From contig OZ220677.1 of the NCBI GenBank assembly GCA_965116335.1, forward strand, positions 1,860,001 through 1,924,000: a stretch of 64,000 bases of DNA, read 5' to 3'. The notes under the pieces are model-generated. The model ran no database searches. It was given only the letters and a program-made list of their open reading frames with translations, and was not told where the DNA came from. The DNA is from G963663315 sp965116335 (GTDB lineage: Bacteria > Pseudomonadota > Gammaproteobacteria > Arenicellales > Poriferihabitantaceae). Shown here in pieces: positions 40,788 through 50,518 of this stretch (its first letter is position 1; every line of letters starts with the position of its first letter). The position numbers and the translations under genes are program-made.

Positions 40788-42098
40788 TCAGTCTGCCGGG
40801 TTGTTTCGTTTACGCAGGTCAGCCAGCTTTTGTTTTATCCTGATTTCCAGTCCCCGCTCAACCGGGTGATAAAAACGGGTCGGTGGCAATTCGTCCGGGA
40901 AATAATTTTCTCCCGCCACATAGCCGTCCGGTTCATCATGGGCATAGCGATAGCCCTTGCCATAGTCCAGTTTTTTCATCAGTTTGGTCGGCGCGTTTTT
41001 CAGGTGCAGGGGCACATCCAGTGAGCCGGATTGCCGGGCTGTCGACAGGGCCTGATTGTAAGCCTTGTAAACGGCATTGCTTTTGGCGGCTACGCTCAGG
41101 TAGATGATGGCCTGGGCCAGAGTCAGTTCCCCTTCCGGGCTACCGAGTCGTTCTTGAGTCTGCCAGGCGTTCAACGTGATTTCGAGCGCTCTCGGGTCTG
41201 CATTGCCGATGTCTTCGGATGCCATGCGTACCATCCGCCGGGCAATATAGGCTGGGTCGCATCCGCCGTCAATCATCCGGCAGAACCAGTACAGTGCGGC
41301 GTCCGGGTCCGAGCCGCGTACCGATTTGTGCAGCGCTGAGATCTGGTCGTAGAATGCGTCTCCGCCTTTGTCGAATCGACGCAATGCGCCCCCGGACATA
41401 ACCTCGGACAAAAGATCACGGGTGATTTCCCCGCCTTGCGCGAGATCGGCGGAGATTTCGAGCCAGGTTAATGCACGGCGTGCGTCTCCATCCGCCATTT
41501 GCGCCAGATGCTCGATATCTTGCCGGGTTATGGACAGGTTTGCAGTCCCCAGTCCCTGGTCTGCATCACCCAGCGCTCGTTCAATCACTGTTACGATTTC
41601 TTCTACTGCAAGTGGTTTCAGCACATAAACCCGAAGCCGGGATAACAGTGCATTATTCAATTCAAAGGAGGGGTTCTCCGTAGTGGCGCCGACAAAGACA
41701 ATTGTGCCGTCTTCGATATGGGGAAGGAAAGCGTCTTGTTGCGCCTTGTTGAAACGGTGCACCTCATCGACAAACAGGACCGTTTCCCCTTGACCCGCCT
41801 GTTGTCGAAGTTTGGCTTGCTCCACTGCCTCCCGTATGTCCTTGACTCCGGACAGCACCGCAGACAGGGAGATGAATGCTGCATCGCAATGCGTCGCCAG
41901 TAATTTGGCAAGGGTGGTTTTGCCTGTACCCGGCGGCCCCCAGAATACCATGGAATGTAACTGACCATGGGCAATCGCACTGTACAGTGGTTTGCCGTCG
42001 GCCAGAATATGTTCTTGCCCCGCGACCTCATGTAATGTAGCGGGCCGGATTCGGTCGGCGAGGGGGCGGTAAGAACTTTCAGGTGTCATGTCTTGCAT
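40788..42098 (-). CDS. rarA: Replication-associated recombination protein A
   Basis: The 436-residue AAA+ ATPase (RarA/MgsA, WRNIP1 family) acts at stalled replication forks. It shows PLADRIRPATLHEVAGQEHI, Walker A WGPPGTGKTTLAKLLA, Walker B LFVDEVHRFNKAQQDAFL, sensor 1 GATTENPSFELNNALLSR and the C-terminal tetramerisation region with GYRYAHDEPDGYVAGENYFP. All blocks are intact and the length is normal. ATG 42098 or 42089 are both possible. Confidence 0.95.
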   Translation of the reverse strand: MQDMTPESSYRPLADRIRPATLHEVAGQEHILADGKPLYSAIAHGQLHSMVFWGPPGTGKTTLAKLLATHCDAAFISLSAVLSGVKDIREAVEQAKLRQQAGQGETVLFVDEVHRFNKAQQDAFLPHIEDGTIVFVGATTENPSFELNNALLSRLRVYVLKPLAVEEIVTVIERALGDADQGLGTANLSITRQDIEHLAQMADGDARRALTWLEISADLAQGGEITRDLLSEVMSGGALRRFDKGGDAFYDQISALHKSVRGSDPDAALYWFCRMIDGGCDPAYIARRMVRMASEDIGNADPRALEITLNAWQTQERLGSPEGELTLAQAIIYLSVAAKSNAVYKAYNQALSTARQSGSLDVPLHLKNAPTKLMKKLDYGKGYRYAHDEPDGYVAGENYFPDELPPTRFYHPVERGLEIRIKQKLADLRKRNNPAD

Positions 42099-42123
42099 TA
42101 CTCCAATATCACTCAGAGGAGTC

Positions 42124-43296
42124 CTAATATCGTCTCAGCTTGTCATTTATCGCGATCGGTGTCGGATATTTGGCGACGATCCAGTAAACCGAAATGATGA
42201 ATGAAAGAATGGTTGCGAGTTGAACCACGTAGAAGGTTTCTGGAGTAATCATCTGATTTTGCCGGGCTGCGAACACGATCAATAATGAAAACTCGCTGAG
42301 TTGCCCAAGCCGCACGCCGGTTTCCCAGGCGAGCGGGTTGGTTTCTGCCTGACTGACCAGCAAATACCGGAACACAACGGGTTTGATGATCAGTAAAACC
42401 GCCGCGATCAAGATAGCGGGTAGAATAATGTCAGTCGCGGCGACCATATCAAATCCAGCACCGAGTGCGAAGAAAAACAGCACCAGGAAAAAGTCCCTGA
42501 GCGGCTTCAGGCTGACCGAGATATGCAGTGCCATCGGGCTGGTGGCGATGGCTACGCCGGCGGCAAATGCGCCGATTTCATAGGAAAGCCCCAGGAACTC
42601 AGCCAGTTGAGCCAGACTGAGACACCAGCCGATGGAGATTAAAAACACATATTCCCCAATCCGGTCGAATTTCTGAAACAGCTTGAAAATGACGAAGCGA
42701 TGCCCACCCCAGGCGATCAACCCCAGAATGGGCAAGGCAATAAATCCCTTGAGTATGTTGGTGGCCAACGCCTCCCCACTGCCACCGTAGCCCTGGATGA
42801 CCAGCATGGCGATAATCGCGATCAGGTCCTGGAGTAGCAATACGCTGATGATCACCTCACCGATATGGCGGTGGTGCAGCACGGTGGTCGGCAGTAATTT
42901 CAAGCCGACTATGGTGCTGGAAAAGGAGGCACATATCCCTATGACCAGTGAATCGACAGGAGCAAAACCAAAGGCCAAAGCGATGCCTGACCCGATGCCG
43001 CCGAATATCAATGTGCAGAAAACCGTAACCAGCGTGGTCTCACGGAGGAGATTAAACAGTTTTTGGGGAGACAGGTTGAGCCCAAGCAGAAACAGTAGAA
43101 ATATAATGCCGATGCGGGCAATGTCGGAAATCAGGTCCGCATCCGCTACCAGACCTAATCCCCAGGGGCCTAAAATAGCACCGATGGCAAGATAGGCGAC
43201 CAGCATTGCCTGACGCAGATACAGCGCGACCGTGGCCAGCAGGGCGGCACCGCCGAATATCAGGAAGATGGAGAATAAAATGGATTCGCTGTGCAC
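42124..43296 (-). CDS. CPA2-family cation:proton antiporter
   Basis: The 390-residue protein has about 12 hydrophobic segments of the Na+/H+ exchanger domain: AYLAIGAILGPWGLGLV, IFLLFLLGLNLSPQKLF, ASFSSTIVGLKLLP and YEIGAFAAGVAIATSP. It ends after the membrane domain, without the TrkA-N or TrkA-C domains of KefB/KefC, so glutathione gating is not expected. The start is a GTG at 43296. It may move K+ or Na+ against protons. Confidence 0.88.
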   Translation of the reverse strand: MHSESILFSIFLIFGGAALLATVALYLRQAMLVAYLAIGAILGPWGLGLVADADLISDIARIGIIFLLFLLGLNLSPQKLFNLLRETTLVTVFCTLIFGGIGSGIALAFGFAPVDSLVIGICASFSSTIVGLKLLPTTVLHHRHIGEVIISVLLLQDLIAIIAMLVIQGYGGSGEALATNILKGFIALPILGLIAWGGHRFVIFKLFQKFDRIGEYVFLISIGWCLSLAQLAEFLGLSYEIGAFAAGVAIATSPMALHISVSLKPLRDFFLVLFFFALGAGFDMVAATDIILPAILIAAVLLIIKPVVFRYLLVSQAETNPLAWETGVRLGQLSEFSLLIVFAARQNQMITPETFYVVQLATILSFIISVYWIVAKYPTPIAINDKLRRY

Positions 43297-43388
43297 AGGC
43301 TATCTCATTTGTTTCATGTTGGTCAGTTTCATTGTTTTCGTACCCGCATTACAATATCACTATTTCCCGTTGACTTAAGGAGTTTTTG

Positions 43389-43883
43389 ATGGCTGACCGA
43401 TCCGGTATGACGCATTTTAACCAGAAGGGAGAAGCACGGATGGTGGATGTCGGCGAGAAAGCCGTGAGTCACCGCGAGGCGGTCGCACAAGGGCGGGTCG
43501 TAATGTCGCCGGAAACACTCGAACTGATTGAGCGAGGCGCCAGCAGGAAGGGGGATGTCCTGGCTATTGCGCGGATTGCCGGAATCATGGCCGCGAAAAA
43601 AACACCGGATCTGGTGCCGTTGTGCCATCCGGTCGCGCTCACTCATGTGAGTATCGAATTCGAGCCGGAGCACAGCACCGACAGTACTGCCAGCATTGTC
43701 TGTCGGGCGACGACTCGAACCACAGAAAGAACCGGAGTAGAAATGGAGGCTTTGACCGCAGTACAGGTGGCGTTATTGACCATCTACGATATGTGCAAGG
43801 CAACTGATCGTGGGATGGAGATGCACGAGATTCGGTTGAATCACAAATCCGGAGGTAAATCCGGAGAGTGGAATCGGGATTGA
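43389..43883 (+). CDS. moaC: Cyclic pyranopterin monophosphate synthase MoaC
   Basis: MoaC makes cyclic pyranopterin monophosphate in molybdenum cofactor synthesis. The 164-residue protein shows MTHFNQKGEARMVDVGEKAV, AAKKTPDLVPLCHPVAL with the catalytic Lys and His region, and TGVEMEALTAVQVALLTIYD. A TTG at 43386 is in frame, but ATG 43389 with the upstream AAGGAG is the clear start. It is followed by moeA after 13 nt. Confidence 0.96.
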   Translation: MADRSGMTHFNQKGEARMVDVGEKAVSHREAVAQGRVVMSPETLELIERGASRKGDVLAIARIAGIMAAKKTPDLVPLCHPVALTHVSIEFEPEHSTDSTASIVCRATTRTTERTGVEMEALTAVQVALLTIYDMCKATDRGMEMHEIRLNHKSGGKSGEWNRD

Positions 43884-43896
43884 GGAATGCAGGGTA

Positions 43897-45153
43897 GTGA
43901 GTAAACAGACCGACCCCGTATCCTGTGATTTCGACCCGTCAGCGGTCACGGTGGCTCAGGCCAGGTCGTATATACGCGAAACCGTGGTCGCGGTACGCGA
44001 CACCGAGACTCTGGAGATCCACCCAGCGCTGGGCCGGGTCACGGCGACCGATATTGTCAGCAATGCCGATGTGCCCAATCACACCAATTCTGCGATGGAC
44101 GGGTACGCCGTCAACAGTCTCGACCTGTCTGCAAGCGGCGCCAGCGAGCTTCAGATGATCGGGGCATCTTTTGCCGGAGCGCCCTTTCGCAAAGCGGTCC
44201 ATCGAGGGCAATGTGTCCGCATCATGACCGGCGCCGTGATGCCTGTGGGCACGGATACGGTGGTGATGCAGGAGCGGGTTACGGCCAATCAGCGACAGGT
44301 CACGATTTATCCGGGCGAGAAACGATATGGCAATGTACGCTATGCCGGAGAAGATATTAAAGCCGGGGATGTGGTGATTCCATCCGGCACCAGAATCGGC
44401 GCCTCCCAGCTGGGCTTGCTGGCCGCGACCGGTCAGAACCGGGTCTGCGTTTTCCGTAAACCCAGAGTTGCCTTTTTTTCCAATGGTGATGAATTGAAGC
44501 CGGTGGGTGAGTCCTTGCAGCCAGGGGAAGTCCATGACTCGAACCGATATACCCTGCACGCGATGTCAGATGGTATGGGGGTCGAGCGGATTGACCTTGG
44601 CATTGTGCGAGATGATCCGGTTGCGATTCGCGAGGTGATTACAGAGGCCGCAAAGCAGGCCGATATAGTGATCACGACAGCCGGGGCTTCGGTCGGAGAC
44701 GCAGACTATATCCGGGAAGTATTGACCCGTCTTGGAGTGGTTCGGTTCTGGAAGGTGGCCGTCAAACCGGGGCGCCCCCTGTCATTCGGCAAAATTGGCG
44801 ACAGCCTTTTTTTCGGATTGCCGGGGAATCCGGTTTCGGTGATGGTGACGTTTCGGGTTTTTGTCGAGCCTGCCATCCGCCAGCTTGCCGGGGAGCAATC
44901 CGGTGTTCCGATGGTGCTGAAGATGAGAACAACAACCGATCTGCGTAAACGTCCGGGGCGGATGGAATACCAGCGCGGAATCCTGTCGCTGAATGACCAC
45001 GGTGAAACTGTGGTCGCTTCGACCGGAGAGCAGGGTTCGGGTATCCTGAGCTCGATGAGCCGTGCCAACTGCTTTATTATCCTGCCGGATGACTGTGCGG
45101 GTGTGAAGGCGGGAGAATGGGTGGAGGTACAGCCCTTTAATCAGAGTGACTAG
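43897..45153 (+). CDS. moeA: Molybdopterin molybdenumtransferase MoeA
   Basis: MoeA inserts molybdate into adenylated molybdopterin. The 418-residue protein has the N-terminal NSAMDGYAVNSLDL, IMTGAVMPVGTDTVVMQE, the MoCF domain with TTAGASVGDADYIREVL and FFGLPGNPVSVMVTFRVF, and a C-terminal beta-barrel domain. GTG 43897 is the start. Molybdenum cofactor is needed by many sulfur-oxidation enzymes, but no molybdoenzyme is seen in this window. Confidence 0.95.
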   Translation: MSKQTDPVSCDFDPSAVTVAQARSYIRETVVAVRDTETLEIHPALGRVTATDIVSNADVPNHTNSAMDGYAVNSLDLSASGASELQMIGASFAGAPFRKAVHRGQCVRIMTGAVMPVGTDTVVMQERVTANQRQVTIYPGEKRYGNVRYAGEDIKAGDVVIPSGTRIGASQLGLLAATGQNRVCVFRKPRVAFFSNGDELKPVGESLQPGEVHDSNRYTLHAMSDGMGVERIDLGIVRDDPVAIREVITEAAKQADIVITTAGASVGDADYIREVLTRLGVVRFWKVAVKPGRPLSFGKIGDSLFFGLPGNPVSVMVTFRVFVEPAIRQLAGEQSGVPMVLKMRTTTDLRKRPGRMEYQRGILSLNDHGETVVASTGEQGSGILSSMSRANCFIILPDDCAGVKAGEWVEVQPFNQSD

Positions 45154-45155
45154 CT

Positions 45156-45911
45156 ATGTTCAGCACTGACAAAGTCGAAAAATTCCGCCGCTCAGGCTTT
45201 ATTATTGAGCGCGGACTGGTCGATAGTGGCATCTGCCGGCAAATGCTGGATGTGGTGCACAACTCACTACGTCCGCCCCTGGGGCCGCTTGAATTTGAAG
45301 CGGATGTCCAGTACCCCGGTTCCCCGGCAGGTCGTATGGCTCCCGGCGGCGATACCCCCCGCAGACTGCTGCACGCCATCACCCGGGATGCCGTGTTCCG
45401 CACCTGGGCGACTTCATCGATGGTGGTTGAACGGGTGAAACAACTGCTGGAAGCCGACCGTATCGCGGTTTCCCAGAATCATCACAACTGCATCATGACC
45501 AAACATCCCGGATTTAGCAGCGAAACATTATGGCATCAGGATATACGCTACTGGCTGTTCGACAAGCCGGAGCTGATCAGTGTCTGGCTGGCATTGGGTG
45601 AGGAATATGACCGCAACGGCGGTATGCGGTTGATTCCCGGCTCCCACCGCCAGCATCTGGATCGTGGCCGCTTTGACGCCTCCCTGTTCCTGCGTCCCGA
45701 TCTCCCGGAAAACCGCACTCTGATCGACAGCGCATTGCCTGCTGAGTTGTCACAGGGCGATGTGCTTTTCTTCCACAGCAGAACCATCCATGCGGCTGGC
45801 CAGAATAGTACCGATCAGGTGAAAACCTCGGTCACCTTCACCTACCGGGACGAGGATAATCTGCCACTCGCCGAATCCCGCTCCGCCAGATACCCTGATA
45901 TCCCCTGTTAG
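45156..45911 (+). CDS. Phytanoyl-CoA dioxygenase (PhyH) family protein
   Basis: The 251-residue protein is a non-heme Fe(II)/2-oxoglutarate oxygenase. The metal-binding HxD is in SETLWHQDIRYWLFDKPE, and the distal histidine in DVLFFHSRTIHAAGQNST, followed by a 2-oxoglutarate-contacting region TSVTFTYRDED. GGMRLIPGSHRQHLDRG is the usual PhyH loop. It follows moeA by 2 nt. Substrate unknown; it need not act on phytanoyl-CoA. Confidence 0.88.
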   Translation: MFSTDKVEKFRRSGFIIERGLVDSGICRQMLDVVHNSLRPPLGPLEFEADVQYPGSPAGRMAPGGDTPRRLLHAITRDAVFRTWATSSMVVERVKQLLEADRIAVSQNHHNCIMTKHPGFSSETLWHQDIRYWLFDKPELISVWLALGEEYDRNGGMRLIPGSHRQHLDRGRFDASLFLRPDLPENRTLIDSALPAELSQGDVLFFHSRTIHAAGQNSTDQVKTSVTFTYRDEDNLPLAESRSARYPDIPC

Positions 45912-45940
45912 CGGGTAAGGAGTTTAATCTGAAGACAGAA

Positions 45941-46663
45941 ATGAAAATAAAAACAGGCCACGCGCTAAATGTTTGTCCAGATATGCTGGAAGATATTGTG
46001 AAATGGGCGGGCGGTTCGTTCCAAGTGTCAGATATTCACGGAATTTGTAAAGATGATGCCGTCAGAAATTTCGAGACATTCGAAGCACTAGCGAACTACA
46101 GAAATGATCTGGATGGTGAGCTATGCGCTCTGGATTTCTCCTTGAAGGACTCACGGGGAAACCGTGTGTCTGCCGAAATCAAGAACGACTCGCACTTCCA
46201 TGAACGCTATGGAAGCGCGTATTTTTATGTGGTTGGTGACGAAGCCACTTGTATTCAACTTCGGTCAAGCATTCGTAGAGATATGAAATCATATCGACCA
46301 TGGTACTGGCCGCTTGCGTGGATGACATTTGGCACGTTCATGAATGTATGTTTGGTGCTGTCTGGTCTTTACCCTGTCCTTAGAGTTATGGGTGTTATTG
46401 ATTTTGATACAACAATCATTCTCATCCCTTCGCATCATCAAATAAATGCGCTCATGGTTGTGCCCCTTACCATACTCATCATGTGGACTTTCTTGAAACT
46501 GGGTGGGCTTTTGAAGAAGCACTTATTCCCGCCTGTCACTTTTTCTATCGGCCACGGGAAAACACGAGACAAGAATCGAGAATGGGTGAGACGGCTTATC
46601 GTCGGCGCAGTCGTCAGCACAATAGCACTTTCCATTCTTACAGGTCTCGGCAATCTGTATTGA
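45941..46663 (+). CDS. Unrecognised protein with C-terminal membrane segments
   Basis: The 240-residue protein has a soluble N-terminal part of about 120 residues (SALDFSLKDSRGNRV-like region near 55-75 reads CALDFSLKDSRGNRVSAEIK) and three hydrophobic segments near residues 126-150, 165-182 and 215-236. No family recognised. An AGGAG box lies 18 nt upstream of the ATG, rather far. Its A/T-richer sequence and position at the edge of an accessory patch suggest transfer. Confidence 0.6.
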   Translation: MKIKTGHALNVCPDMLEDIVKWAGGSFQVSDIHGICKDDAVRNFETFEALANYRNDLDGELCALDFSLKDSRGNRVSAEIKNDSHFHERYGSAYFYVVGDEATCIQLRSSIRRDMKSYRPWYWPLAWMTFGTFMNVCLVLSGLYPVLRVMGVIDFDTTIILIPSHHQINALMVVPLTILIMWTFLKLGGLLKKHLFPPVTFSIGHGKTRDKNREWVRRLIVGAVVSTIALSILTGLGNLY

Positions 46664-46895
46664 CCAGACTTTCCTTAAGTTTCTTCGGAGTGACTGACTG
46701 GGTCGTCTGGGCTACGGGTCCAAACACCGAGATATTCGTTGAAAAGATCATTGATCAGACAAGGTGACAGTTGCATCCTCAAAACACGCCACTGCTCTTC
46801 TTCTGGTATGGATTTTGCTACCCAAGCAGGCGGTATGTAGCGAGATATGATACCATCCATGTACTGGTATGAATTCGGAACGAGCGAGAGCTTAA

Positions 46896-47102
46896 ATGAA
46901 GGTATCGAATAAGAGTGTTCGGTTTGAAATTGGTATTTGGCGTGGAGAGAAAGGTGAAATTCACATTACAGCAACCGACCCCGATGTCAAAAACTTGGTC
47001 AAGGGCTTTCATTCAACCGTTAATGATCGTAACGGCTCAAAGCGTTGCCATAAAAATCTCTTTGGAAAATTAGAGGCAGTATTAAATCAGGCCAACGTTT
47101 AG
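46896..47102 (+). CDS. Small unknown protein
   Basis: The 68-residue frame reads MKVSNKSVRFEIGIWRGEKG then HITATDPDVKNLVKG and a basic C-terminus. No family recognised. It has no clear RBS and lies between an unknown membrane-protein gene and the methyltransferase gene in an accessory patch. Coding potential is moderate because the composition is protein-like and no other frame is better. Confidence 0.45.
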   Translation: MKVSNKSVRFEIGIWRGEKGEIHITATDPDVKNLVKGFHSTVNDRNGSKRCHKNLFGKLEAVLNQANV

Positions 47103-47177
47103 CCAGACAGATTACATTGTTCGGGGGATGATGGGAAGAAGATTAAGTTGTTTGCGACTGGTTACTAGAGAGGTCAC

Positions 47178-48185
47178 ATGACCACAGAACAAGTTATTTC
47201 ACTGCGGGCCAGTGTCAATTTTTGGCTTGGCAAAAACTTTCCCCACAGAAGGAAGTACATTAGTCACTCTAATCCGATAGAAGTGGGGAATGGTAAATTT
47301 CAAATCAGGCTGCATTTCAAAAATGATGGGAAGATATTCAATCTTGGGGATTTGCTTGTCGAATCCAACGAAGTAAATTTACTCCAGGAAACAAGGGATG
47401 ACATGGAGAACAGACTTTCAGATATTTTGAAAGATATTTCCGAAACGAATTACTCTCTTGATTCTCTTGTTTATGATAATTATGAATTTCATTTTGATGA
47501 TGGAATTACAGCGATTGAGAAAATGGATGATGCGTCTATTGACTTATTGCTTACTGACCCCCCTTACAGCATAAGCAAGCCATATATTTGTGAGAGTCAA
47601 ATACCGAGAAGACTGAGAAAAAGTGGTGGTGATTTCATTATGCCCAAAGGGAATTTTGGGGATTGGGACAACAATTTCCCGTCACCAGATGAATGGACTG
47701 AAAGGGTTTTACCAAAGGTTGGCGGATGGGCTGTAATATTCTGTGCACACGCTCAAATTGGTGATTATTGCCGTATATTGGAACAACAGAAGTTTGTTGC
47801 GGTTGGTCCGATGGTTTGGCACAAGACAAATCCGGTCCCCTTTAATCACAAATACAAACCGATCAGTGCATGGGAGGCTATTGTAGTAGGAAAAAGATCG
47901 GGAACAAAGTTCAATGGTCATGCGGTTCATAACGTATTCACTTGCAAGTCTCCTTCGCCGCAACAACGCATTCATTCCACACAAAAGCCAGATGATTTGC
48001 TCAAAGAATTTGTAGACTTATTTAGCAATCCTGATGGTTTGGTTGTTGATCCATTCGCAGGGAGCGGGTCAACACTACTGGCATCGGTTGGCAGGGGAAG
48101 AAAAGCTATAGCGTATGAAAACGATGCGGCAATGTTTGACAAAGCTGCCAAACGAATTCTTGATAAATTGGGAGTGCTTTCCTAA
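47178..48185 (+). CDS. Beta-class DNA methyltransferase (N4-cytosine or N6-adenine)
   Basis: The 335-residue protein has the catalytic DLLLTDPPYSISKPY (motif IV, about residue 127) before the SAM-binding VVDPFAGSGSTLLASVGRGR (motif I, about 292), the beta-class order. DPPY indicates N6-adenine or N4-cytosine methylation of DNA. The first 100 residues are an extra N-terminal region with no recognised motif. It overlaps the endonuclease gene by one base (TAATG), forming a compact type II restriction-modification operon. Confidence 0.9.
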   Translation: MTTEQVISLRASVNFWLGKNFPHRRKYISHSNPIEVGNGKFQIRLHFKNDGKIFNLGDLLVESNEVNLLQETRDDMENRLSDILKDISETNYSLDSLVYDNYEFHFDDGITAIEKMDDASIDLLLTDPPYSISKPYICESQIPRRLRKSGGDFIMPKGNFGDWDNNFPSPDEWTERVLPKVGGWAVIFCAHAQIGDYCRILEQQKFVAVGPMVWHKTNPVPFNHKYKPISAWEAIVVGKRSGTKFNGHAVHNVFTCKSPSPQQRIHSTQKPDDLLKEFVDLFSNPDGLVVDPFAGSGSTLLASVGRGRKAIAYENDAAMFDKAAKRILDKLGVLS

Positions 48186-48913
48186 TGCCAGAAAGCAAAT
48201 ATGAAAAATCATTTGCAGGTAAAAAGAATGGCAAGCAATACAAAGTTTACTGTGTCCTGAAAGATAAAAACTGGCATTGCAGGGAATGCGAATATGAGCA
48301 CGTTGGAACGACACAAATTGCAGGAAGTGGTGGGATTAAAGGGTTACGAAATGGAACAAAAGACCGAGACGGGCTGATTATTGAAAGCATCAATAGAGAT
48401 TGTAAGACTTGCAGAACCAAAACAAGACAAGATAGATGGACGGGTAAGTTTGAACCCGCAACACCTGTTGGCGTATTTTCACCATCTTTTTCCAAAAGAG
48501 TATTTGCACTTCTCCAATATCAAGATGTTGTGGAAATGACCACAAGACCACCCAGCCAACTTACTATTGATCATAAACTCCCAAGAATACGGTGGGATGC
48601 TCAAACTGAAAAAGAACAAAACGACTATGCACAAATGGATGATAAAGATATTTTTGGTCATTTCCAGTTACTGAAAAAATCAAATGGTGCGGTGAGTCAT
48701 AATTTATTGAAAAGCAGAGCTTGTGAAAATTGCTTTAAAACCGGGTTGCGCGGAACACCTTTCAATATCCGGTTTTTCTATGCGGGAACTGAAAGATGGG
48801 AACCATCCGATAAGAAAAACCCTGAAGGATGTATAGGGTGCGGATGGTTCGACTTCTCTAAATGGCGAGAAGAATTAAATATCTGGCTAAAAATCATAGA
48901 AGAATCGGGGTAG
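48185..48913 (+). CDS. HNH-type restriction endonuclease
   Basis: The 242-residue protein has an HNH-like core with QLTIDHKLPRIRWD near residues 124-137 and a later SHNLLKSRACENC (about 176). Four Cys pairs (CRECEY, CKTC, CENC, CIGC) are spaced along the chain and probably bind zinc. This layout fits HNH type II enzymes of the MboII/HphI-like kind. The cognate methylase lies immediately upstream. Recognition site unknown. Confidence 0.8.
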   Translation: MPESKYEKSFAGKKNGKQYKVYCVLKDKNWHCRECEYEHVGTTQIAGSGGIKGLRNGTKDRDGLIIESINRDCKTCRTKTRQDRWTGKFEPATPVGVFSPSFSKRVFALLQYQDVVEMTTRPPSQLTIDHKLPRIRWDAQTEKEQNDYAQMDDKDIFGHFQLLKKSNGAVSHNLLKSRACENCFKTGLRGTPFNIRFFYAGTERWEPSDKKNPEGCIGCGWFDFSKWREELNIWLKIIEESG

Positions 48914-49042
48914 ATTGGCTTGACTGGGAAGTGACACAGGGAAACATTGGGGGACGGCAGAAAAATCTGGCAGAAGAACTGGTAGGAAGAAGTTTGGAAC
49001 TAGACTTCAACCGATAGATGGAGAGCCGGCCGGCAAGCCGGA

Positions 49043-49375
49043 TCAGACTTCCAGTATGGAGTTATGCTTGTGATAGTCCCGCTCCACTTTCGCAATCCGT
49101 ACCCGGTAGTGTGTATACCATTTTTTCCGGCCCATTTTCTGCGCTGCCTGGTGCTCGATATTTGCTTTCCAGTCAGCTATTGAGCCTTCATCCTTCCAGT
49201 AAGAGACGGCGATACCCAGGCCGTCTCTGGCGGATTCAAAACCCAGGTAGCCCGGTTGCCTTGCGGCAAGTTCCTGCATCCACACGGCGGTTTCGGCATA
49301 GTCCGCAGTGTCGTCCGATTGCAGGCTGGAGAAAATAACGGCATAGTAGGGCGGCTCCGGCGTATCGGCGATCAT
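49043..49375 (-). CDS. Antibiotic biosynthesis monooxygenase (ABM)-like protein
   Basis: The 110-residue protein fits the ABM dimeric alpha/beta barrel: YYAVIFSSLQSDDTADYAET, LAARQPGYLGFESARDG and AVSYWKDEGSIADWKANIEH. Function is uncertain; members include quinol monooxygenases and heme-degrading enzymes. It lies 4 nt after the quinone oxidoreductase gene, so a joint role in quinone or electrophile detoxification is possible. Confidence 0.85.
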   Translation of the reverse strand: MIADTPEPPYYAVIFSSLQSDDTADYAETAVWMQELAARQPGYLGFESARDGLGIAVSYWKDEGSIADWKANIEHQAAQKMGRKKWYTHYRVRIAKVERDYHKHNSILEV

Positions 49376-49379
49376 TTGA

Positions 49380-50366
49380 TCAATCGGTGTTAATAATCAC
49401 GCAGCCATTGAGTCCGCCTTTTTCAATGGACTCATGGGCACTGGCGGTCTGCTCAAGCGACCAGGTTTGCGCGATTCGATGCTTGAACCGGCCTTGTTCC
49501 AGGACACGATAAATATCCTCTATGGCCTGTTGTTTGGCCGGGTCGGGCATGTTGTAGACCAGCACCATGTTCAGTGAAATATTCTTGAACATCAATGGAT
49601 AAAACGGGACCGTCGGCTCTGGCGCAAGGGAGGATGAATAGGTGGATATCGTGCCGTTGTCGTTCAGCAACGCCGCGCTGGTTTTCGCGTTGACTCCGAA
49701 CTCAACCTCAACAATATGATCCACTCCCGCTCCGCCAGTAATCCGGGCAATCTCGTCACTTAAGTTATCCTGCCGGTAATTCAGCACCTTATCGGCGCCG
49801 GTCTGTTCGGCAATCCGGCAACGGGCATCGCTTCCCGCAGTCGCGATGACGAATGCCCCGGCCAGTTTCGCCCATTGTGCCGCATAATAGCCCACCCGCC
49901 CGGAGGCTCCTGTCACCAGTACGTAGCGGCCAGATAAATTACCGACATTATGAACACAGCGGTGGGCGGTCATCATCGGGATTCCGATACAGGCACCTAC
50001 GTCGAAACCGGTATTATCCGGTAGTGCCTGGGCCAGTGCAGAGGGCAGCGTGACATATTGTGCGGCAGTTCCGCAGTTGCGGGCGAATTGCGCCTGGTAT
50101 ACCCATACCCGTTGACCGCATCGTTGTTCGGCAACCTCTTCGCCAACCGCGTCAATCACTCCGGCGCCATCACTGTGAGGAATCACGAAGCCATTTTCAA
50201 AGCCAGCCGCTTGCGCCCCCGCTCTTTTCTTTATGTCGGAGGGATTAACCGCAGAAGTATGCAGCCGGACTCTCACCTCGCCTTTCCCCGGCTCCGGCAT
50301 GGCGCAGTCTCCATATCGCAGAACCGCGCTGGCCTCACCTTGCTTTTCATACCATACCGCTTTCAT
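49380..50366 (-). CDS. NADPH:quinone oxidoreductase-like zinc-independent MDR protein
   Basis: The 328-residue medium-chain dehydrogenase/reductase has the GroES-like fold (residues 1-120: GEVRVRLHTSAVNPSDIKKR), the nucleotide-binding VTGASGRVGYYAAQWAKLAG, and GADKVLNYRQDNLSDEIARI. The catalytic zinc ligands of alcohol dehydrogenases are absent. QOR-type enzymes reduce quinones or enals with NADPH. It pairs with the ABM-like gene. Confidence 0.88.
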   Translation of the reverse strand: MKAVWYEKQGEASAVLRYGDCAMPEPGKGEVRVRLHTSAVNPSDIKKRAGAQAAGFENGFVIPHSDGAGVIDAVGEEVAEQRCGQRVWVYQAQFARNCGTAAQYVTLPSALAQALPDNTGFDVGACIGIPMMTAHRCVHNVGNLSGRYVLVTGASGRVGYYAAQWAKLAGAFVIATAGSDARCRIAEQTGADKVLNYRQDNLSDEIARITGGAGVDHIVEVEFGVNAKTSAALLNDNGTISTYSSSLAPEPTVPFYPLMFKNISLNMVLVYNMPDPAKQQAIEDIYRVLEQGRFKHRIAQTWSLEQTASAHESIEKGGLNGCVIINTD

Positions 50367-50518
50367 TCTTTACTCCTTATAACAGGTTTAATTACACGAA
50401 TTGTATCGCAACGCGACTCTACCACACTCATACAGGTGGTTCAGCGATAACGGGTCGCGGTGACCCGGTAAGTCTCCTCGCCGACTTCTTTTTTTAACAG
50501 GCTCGGCACTGTTATCCT

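Noticed and set aside
46675..46860. 61-residue minus-strand frame
   Set aside because: No RBS or recognised family; may be chance in an A/T-richer gap. Nothing else is evident in 46664-46895.
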